NCBI GenBank assembly: GCA_030544235.1
Contig: CM060475.1
Coordinates: forward strand, 10,032,909-10,096,908
Source of the DNA: Lepturacanthus savala
Taxonomy: Eukaryota > Chordata > Actinopteri > Scombriformes > Trichiuridae
Direction: 5' to 3'
Length of the DNA stretch: 64,000 nt
A program made the position numbers and the translations under genes. Shown one piece after another: positions 58,244 through 64,000 of the stretch (the stretch's first letter is position 1; each line of letters opens with the position of its first letter). Below the pieces are notes generated by a model that was not told the origin of the DNA, did no database searches, and worked only from the letters and a program-made list of their open reading frames with translations.

Positions 58244-61200
58244 CTGAAACAGAAACATTTTTATTCCATAATAAGAAGCTTCACATTTAGATTTCTCTCT
58301 AATTGATCAGCCATAGTATCCAACCCAAGTTCGTGATTCCATGTGAATGAAACAGGCTTATGCCTGATTTGAAACTGTGCAGATGTTTGATATTTACCCA
58401 AAGAGCAGCGAAGTTGGTGGTGTGGTTGCAGAAACATTTCAGAACGCCGTCTGAAGCGTCGCCTTTAGAGCAGCCATCAGTGCTCCAGTCCTCCAGATCA
58501 TAGTCCCAAAACACACAAGCAAAGTCATGCAGGGATGTGCCGTTCATAATCTGAATGGAAAAAAATAAATCAGTAACAATATTAATAAGTTGATAAACTT
58601 TTATTTCAATGTGAATTATTATCCAGAGACGTCCTTACTGTTGGTCTGAACAGCATCTCCACATGTTGTGGCACCACGCTGCGCTCCTGACCTTTGACAC
58701 TGGCCGATAGGACCCTGATGGAGGTCCGGTGTCTCCTGTGGCTCCTCGTCCGGAAGAAATGGTCGTTCTGGTAGAGAACAAAGCCGAGGGACACGTTGGT
58801 TGGGATCTGGTGAGTACTGACAGCTTCTGCAGAAACAAGAGACAGAAATAACAACTTTATCTGAAGCAAAGAAAGCAAAAACTGCTGTTTGGAATACTTT
58901 ATAGCAGAATCTCACCTGGTGGAAATCGTACCAATATCAGGGCATCGGCCATGAACCTGTTCTCCATCACAACTGTTGATGTGTTGGTGTTCATCTGAAT
59001 TCGGTTGGCTACAAACCTGCCAGATGTTCCTAAACACATCAAGACACAGATGTTTGTGATACAAACTACAACCTCAAACCTCAACTAACTAAATGATCAA
59101 TCAAGAAAATAAAAAATTATGGAGCCGTAAGTATTAAGAGTTTCCTTTTAACAAGCAACAGTGAGCAGTTGGGAAGACGTTGATGCCAGACTGAAAGGTT
59201 AATAATAAATTACATAGTAAAGTTCAAGATTCAAGTTGTTGTTTCTTGTAAAATTGTTGTTGGTCATATCTGAGGTCAGTCACCGACCTGTGAGTGACAT
59301 GAACTGGACTCCCTGAGTGTTTGCTGCAGGTATCTGAGCCGACTGGACCACCAAGTTTGGCTGCACCACTGCAGACTCAGATGAGTTGAGGGTGATGCTG
59401 AGGTTCACAGCGAGCTGGTCCAAGGTCAACGTCAGCCTGGACACCAGATACAGAAACATCAGAGTAGATATTTCAACCCAAATTCAGAGTATATCTGCAC
59501 CTGAGTCCTGCTGCAGGTGCTTGTCAACCAAGAAACAGACATGATTTTATATTATAAAATGTATAATATTTAACAAAATGTATCTTTGTACCCCGTATTA
59601 GTGTTGATTTCCTCAGTGTCATCTGGCAGGCTGGTGTTCAGTAGTTGGCTGACTGTCGCTACTGCTGCCACCCTGACACTCTGCAAAACAACATTAATAC
59701 AGGACAACAGCTTAGACGTTACATCAAGAAATAAACTCTTATTTTAAAAGTAAAATACTGAAGCTTTCAGAGTGGAGGTTGTATTTGGATTAGTGAAGAC
59801 CATTTAAGATTTAAGACCTCAGACACCTATTATCCTTAAAAATAATCATTGAACCAAACTGGTACCATCAGGAAGTGTGATGCTTAGCATCTACTGGACA
59901 GGATGTGCTTTGAAATTCAGATTAGAAACTTCAAATTAAGTTAACTAAACTTGAAGTTCAGTTGAAAATGGTGGTTTGGACCTCTGTGGCATTGGGAGAC
60001 AGAAGCAGCTTGTTGACGATCTGAGTTGCCGTTGTGACATCTTTGGCCGTCATTTCTTCAGGTTTAGACGTCAGGATTTGAGTGCTGGCTGCCAGTGACT
60101 CCAAATCAGCTGGACTGGTGAGCTGAAAATATGAAATACATTTTGTGTTTGTTTAGATTGACTTTTAATAATATGTAAAAGTTACTAGGGTTAATGGCAT
60201 TGGCCAATCTGTGGCGACCCAGCAAGATCCAAGAAAGTATGAAGGTAGTTGTTTCACTGGATCCTGGGAACATATGGCACTGGGTCCAAAATATGAGTTC
60301 TGAAAATGATCAATCAGTAGTTTCATTGTGTTTATTTTACTTCTCACATTTTGTTGTAAGTCACTGAGCGTCTGGTTACATTGGAAGATCTGAAGACCGT
60401 CGAAACTCGGTGTTCCACTCTGGACGGAGCATCTGGTGGAAGCTCGTGGTTTGCCAACTAAATGAAAGTGGAAGGGGTTAAAATGTTGAACACACCTTGG
60501 GTCTCATATTTCCATTAAAGTCAGACTGATGGGATGTGGGCTGATAGCCTCATTGATGTGTCTATAGATGGATGTTAGAACTTACCTCCACTTGTTCCTG
60601 AGGGGCAGATGTCCTGAGAATATGCAAACCAGCCGATGGGTGTTTGCAGGAATTTGTAATCATTCATCACTTGTTCTGGGCAGAAATTTGCTAAAAGGGC
60701 AAATTTGATAAAAGATGGGCTGCATTTTTGGAGATTACGCTTGTTGCTCAGTTTGCTGAGTGACTGAAGTCAATAAAAAGGCTTGTACTTGGGTGAAAAC
60801 ATAGATGCATATGGTTGTTTGCTAGCTAGCTTAGCTAATGTCTGTACAGTTGGTATATTGGTTGTTTGGGGCAAATGAACATAGACTAAAAAGCATTCAA
60901 CATTAAATTCACCTTATCAATGGAAGGTCTAATAACTAAAGGCTAAGTAGTCTCAATGCAATATAAAGTCCTTGCAAATATAATAGAGATTTATTGAACT
61001 TGTATTAATTATTGGCATCACAAAATCATAATATCCTGGACAGACTTTTTTTTTTAAATTTCTAGATCTGCTACTGCTCAACTCACCTATTGTACATGTT
61101 TCTCCGATCCATTCATCAGGACAGGTGCAGACACCATTCTGTGGTACGCCTCCATTCAAACAAACCAAAGGAGTGGTAGATGGGGGAGTATTAGGTGTCG

Positions 61201-62983
61201 TAGTAGTAATAGTAGTTGTAGTAGTAGGGTAATCAGTAGGTCCAGTAGAAGGAAGAGGAGGAGGAGTACTTCCTGTAATTATCTCATGAGTAGTATGTGA
61301 GGAATCAGTAGGTCCAGTAGGAAAAGGAGTAGTTACTGTAGTTATCTCATGAGTAGTATTTGGGGATTCTGTAGCTCCAGTAGTAGTAGTGATGGTGGTA
61401 GTCGGTACCATAGGAGTAGTAATAGTAATGGTGGTAGTATTTGGGTAAACAGTGGATCCAGTAGGAGGAGGAGTAGCTACTGTGGTTATACTCTCATGAG
61501 TAGTATTTGGGTAAACAGTAGGTCCAGTAGTAGTAATAGTGGTGGTGGCATTAGTTGGTGCCATAGTAGTGGTGGCAGTATTTGGGTAATCAGTAGGTCC
61601 AGTAGGAGAAAGAGTAGCTACTGTGGTTATCTCATGAGTAGTATTTGGGGAATCTGTAGCTCCAGTAATAGTAGTGATAGTGGTGGCATTAGTAGGTGCC
61701 ATAGGAGTAGTAATAGTAGTGGTGGTAGTATTTGGGTAAACAGTAGGTCCAGTAGGAGGTGGAGTAGCTACTGTGGTTATACTCTCATGAGTAGTATCAG
61801 GGTAAACAGTAGGTCCAGTTGTAGTAATAGTGGTGGTGGCATTCGTTGGTGCCATAGTAGTGGTGGTAGTATTTGGGTAAACAGTAGGTCCAGTAGGAGG
61901 AGGAGTAGCTACTGTGGTTATACTCTCATGAGTAGTATCAGGGTAAACAGTAGGTTCAGTTGTAGTAATAGTGGTGGTGGCATTCGTTGGTGCCATAGTA
62001 GTGGTGGTAGTATTTGGGTAAACCGTAGGTCCAGTAGGAGGAGGAGTAGCTACTGTGGTTATACTCTCATGAGTAGTATCAGGGTAAACAGTAGGTCCAG
62101 TTGTAGTAATAGTGGTGGTGGCATTCGTTGGTGCCATAGTAGTGGTGGTAGTATTTGGGTAAACAGTAGGTCCAGTTGGAGGAGGAGTAGCTACTGTGGT
62201 TATACTCTCATGAGTAGTATCAGGGTAAACAGTAGGTCCAGTAGTAGTAATAGTGGTGGTGGCATTCGTTGGTGCCATAGTAGTGGTGGTTGTATTTGGG
62301 TAAACAGTAGGTCCAGTAGGAGGAGGGGTAGCTACTGTGGTTATACTCTCATGAGTAGTATCAGGGTAAACAGTAGGTTCAGTACCACCTGATGTTACTG
62401 TTCTAACTCCATGGAGAGTTGTTAGATTAGTGCCTTCTAAATGTAGAGTAGTACTTTCTGTAGTTACAGTACTATCTTGTGGAGTAGTATCACCATGGAC
62501 AGTGGTTAGATTGGTATCTCCTAGATTTGGAGTAGTACTTTCTGGAAATGGGTTTATAGTTGTACTTTCGGTGAGTTGACTTGGTGGATATGTAGTTGTA
62601 GTAATACTGGGGAAGTCAGAAGTAGTGGTTAAAGGATATACTGTGGTATTGGTCAGATCACTGGTGGTGGTAGTTGTGGTTTGACCAGTAGCATTCGATA
62701 GATGAGTTGTCAGAGTATTTATAGTAGTAGTAGCAGGAAGAGTTGTAGTATTAGTAGTATTAGGGTCTGGGAGCTCAGTCATGCTGCTGCTGGGCATGTT
62801 AGTTATTGGTGTTTGTGCTTCTGTTCTGGAGGAGGCCAAAGGAACAGCTATGAAGAGACAGATACCATAATTATTACAATAATTGGGTTATATCAAATCC
62901 AACTTTATTTATAGAGCACCTTCCATAGAAGTCACTGACCTTCCAAAAAAATGCTTTATGGGATAAAAACAAGAAATAGACAA

Positions 62984-63065
<82 letters not shown>

Positions 63066-63310
63066 GTTGCTGGTTCTATCAAACCACTTAACACAATTCA
63101 CAAAACCGTACACTCAAACTGCAAATCCCTCATATAGCCTATGTATCTATGTATATATAACTTACCAAATGAAGCACCAACCAGAACTGCATATAACATT
63201 ATCAAAATCAAACCTTTCCACCAAATGACACACACTTCATTCATATTACCAGATTTAGTCCAGCCAGCTACACTGTTGGGCATAATAAAAAGAATTCTCA
63301 TCTTGGCCAT
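54821..63310 (-). CDS. adgrg7: Adhesion G protein-coupled receptor G7 (GPR128-like)
   Basis: ADGRG7 is an orphan adhesion GPCR; in mammals it is expressed mainly in intestinal epithelium. I rebuilt 16 exons, listed 5' to 3' on the - strand: 63310-63166, 62847-61087, 60690-60586, 60457-60348, 60122-59982, 59680-59592, 59436-59288, 59029-58916, 58826-58639, 58550-58398, 58243-58137, 57683-57352, 56738-56657, 56354-56214, 55258-55102 and 54994-54821. Borders are AG/GT and all phases agree; the sum is 3948 nt, 1315 residues. In order: hydrophobic leader, mucin-like Thr/Pro region, EGF-like motif (CLNGGVPQNGVCTCPDEW), GAIN region (636-934), GPS, seven spans, short tail. The EGF-like motif followed by ANFC, the CNHTTNFA cleavage site and ALLHYFLLATFTWN all match human ADGRG7. 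Human ADGRG7 is 797 residues; the excess here is the mucin exon. The tail after the last span is shorter than in human. Fish often carry tandem copies, so the copy number outside the window is open. Confidence 0.93.
56945..57230. repeat. Degenerate 20-bp minisatellite in adgrg7 intron
   Basis: About 14 diverged units of GACCCTGGCTCTGTGATG type in the intron between exons 57352-57683 and 56657-56738. An open - strand frame across it is spurious. Confidence 0.8.
58398..60690 (-). CDS. adgrg7: adgrg7 exons 3-10: GAIN region and GPS
   Basis: Eight exons encode residues 636-985. Landmarks are ANFCPEQVMNDYKF, LTSPADLESLAASTQILTSK, VRVAAVATVSQLLNTS and GFVLYQNDHFFRTRSHRRHR. They end in the GPS exon 58398-58550 with Cys946, Trp949, Trp956, Cys961, Cys973 and Cys975. 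The autocleavage triad reads His977-Thr978|Thr979 (CNHTTNFAAL), so self-cleavage and a tethered agonist starting TNFAALW are expected. All key GPS residues are present. Confidence 0.92.
61087..62847 (-). CDS. adgrg7: adgrg7 exon 2: mucin-like repeat and EGF-like motif
   Basis: A single 1761-nt exon, phase 1 to phase 1, encoding residues 49-635. It is about half Thr, with Pro, Ser and many N-glycosylation sequons (NTT, NAT), so it should be a heavily glycosylated extended stalk. The centre is a tandem array of 47-residue units (141 bp), starting GPTVYPDTTHESITTVATPP and including TTTTTMAPTNATTTITTT. The last 27 residues (609-635) hold the EGF-like motif with Cys at 611, 622, 624 and 633. The opposite strand is also open over the array (Ser-rich frame); that is a shadow of the repeat. 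Confidence 0.88.
61440..62390. repeat. 141-bp coding tandem array in adgrg7
   Basis: Units with the landmark CTCATGAGTAGTATCAGGGT recur about every 141 bp (near 61785, 61926, 62067, 62208, 62346). Four to five copies are almost identical; copies toward 61440 are more diverged and partly shortened. The uneven identity indicates recent expansion by unequal exchange at the 5' side of the exon. Confidence 0.9.
62887..62987. repeat. LINE/SINE-tail-like dispersed repeat
   Basis: Text such as CCAACTTTATTTATAGAGCA followed by CCAAAAAAATGCTTTATGGG resembles the 3' end of fish LINEs read in reverse (TTTATTTATATAGCGC type). It adjoins the CA array in adgrg7 intron 1. Family not assigned. Confidence 0.4.
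62988..63063. repeat. (CA)n microsatellite in adgrg7 intron 1
   Basis: About 37 uninterrupted CA units, 103 bp downstream (in transcript sense) of the exon 1 donor. Confidence 0.97.
63166..63310 (-). CDS. adgrg7: adgrg7 exon 1: leader
   Basis: The first ATG (63308-63310) gives MAKMRILFIMPN…; a second in-frame ATG at 63242-63244 gives MNEVCVIWWKGLILIMLYAV followed by LVGASFG. Starting at the second ATG gives a short N-terminus directly before the hydrophobic stretch, as in human ADGRG7, so I favour it (protein of 1293 residues). The exon ends in phase 1 at a GTAAGT donor. The stretch could be a cleaved signal peptide or a signal anchor. A decayed second copy of this exon lies about 400 bp upstream. 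Confidence 0.75.
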
Positions 63311-63574
63311 GATTCTAAACTAGTTCAACATTCATAGTAGAACATTCTTCAGATTGCATTGTAAAAATGTGCTATGCATGTTATTATAGTTTGTTAGCAG
63401 TTGAGAAAAACAATGTAAAATGTATGAGTTTGCGCCAAAAACCGTTGAATGAAATAGTATTTGAACCTAAAACGATCAATGACTTGCAGCACAACAGATC
63501 TCCTCCATTACGTTTTCCCCCCAAATGCGAACCCTCACATACTCTCAACCTCATACACCAAATACCTCGTATCC

Positions 63575-63810
63575 TGCAAAGTACGACTGCAACCAGAACT
63601 ACACATAGCATTATCAAAATCAAGGTTTGCACCAAATGGAACACACTTCATTCATATTACCAGATTTTTATCTTAACTACACACTGTTGGTTATACTGAA
63701 CAACCCTGATCTTTAATAGCTATAATAGTTTTGTTCTCTGTGTCAGTTTACATAATTGTGCTATGCATGCCCTTTGAGTGTGTTAGCAATTTGGAAAAAA
63801 ACTGTGAAAT
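63575..63810 (-). pseudogene. Broken duplicate of the adgrg7 leader exon
   Basis: This segment repeats 63166-63420 at an offset of about 390-410 bp. Shared text includes ACACACTTCATTCATATTAC and ATAACATTATCAAAATCAA/ATAGCATTATCAAAATCAA, and further upstream GTGCTATGCATG. In the copy the MNEVC start survives, but a one-base loss after the codons for SIWC shifts the frame to a stop. The donor GGTAAG has become a sequence without GT at that place. So it is a dead exon copy from a local tandem duplication. Confidence 0.7.
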
Positions 63811-63986
63811 CATAATATAAGAACTTATTTTGCGTCTTCCTACAGAAACAGAAATTATAATCTCGTGAACATGAGATAAGAGGTTACTTTTTACTGTGGT
63901 TTAGGTCAGATTCCTAATCAAATAATAATCAAAAAGCCTCATAGACGCATTCAAATTCATCTTAATGTTTGAAACAAACTAAAGTT

Positions 63987-64000
63987 TTCTTACCCAAAGT
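63987..64000 (-). other. Possible splice donor at the window edge (upstream exon)
   Basis: On the - strand the window begins ACTTTGGGTAAGAAAAC, a strong GGTAAG donor preceded by only 7-8 visible bases. It may be a 5' UTR exon of adgrg7 or an exon of another gene or adgrg7 copy upstream. Nothing more can be said from this window. Confidence 0.3.

Noticed and set aside
61349..62392. 347-codon Ser-rich frame on the + strand
   Set aside because: It is the shadow of the adgrg7 mucin array; the - strand frame has matching splice phases and the EGF-like motif, the + strand has neither.
1..64000. tRNA, rRNA, snRNA or microRNA genes
   Set aside because: No cloverleaf with A/B boxes or conserved RNA motif was recognised by eye; a covariance-model search would be needed to exclude them fully.

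Overview
This is a vertebrate, almost certainly teleost fish, nuclear window. It holds spliced genes with GT-AG introns, CA/TG microsatellites, L2-like LINE fragments, piggyBac-like and Tc1/mariner-like MITEs, and a gene neighbourhood known from vertebrates. There is no operon structure, no CRISPR array and no recognisable RNA gene. The exact species and the teleost paralogue (a or b copy) cannot be told from the sequence.

Three genes were rebuilt exon by exon, with splice sites and reading phase checked. (1) Positions 1-4665, + strand: the last five exons of impg2, covering the end of the SEA domain, EGF-like modules, one membrane span and the cytoplasmic tail. The 5' part lies outside the window. 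(2) Positions 18032-37608, + strand: a complete 24-exon abi3bp with signal peptide, two fibronectin III domains, a proline-rich linker made of skippable phase 1-1 exons, and the conserved C-terminal domain. The exons sum to 2631 nt (876 residues), with a 3' UTR to about 38885. (3) Positions 54821-63310, - strand: a 16-exon adgrg7 adhesion GPCR with a hydrophobic leader, a large mucin-like Thr/Pro repeat exon, an EGF-like motif, a GAIN/GPS region, seven membrane spans and a short tail. The exons sum to 3948 nt (1315 residues from the first ATG).

Order and relative orientation (impg2 and abi3bp together, adgrg7 facing them) match human 3q12. TFG, which lies between ADGRG7 and ABI3BP in human, is not seen in the 16 kb gap here. 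All three products are secreted or cell-surface proteins, but they act in different tissues; this is a syntenic block, not a shared pathway.

The spacers 4.7-17.8 kb and 38.9-54.8 kb hold no gene I can support. They contain minisatellites, transposon fragments (a Ty3/Gypsy integrase piece, LINE reverse transcriptase pieces, MITEs) and a few near-perfect hairpins. No new multi-gene system was found. The points most worth a second look are the homogenised 141-bp mucin array in adgrg7, the broken tandem duplicate of its leader exon, the TTAA-flanked MITE family, the possible alternative last exon of abi3bp, and the missing TFG.
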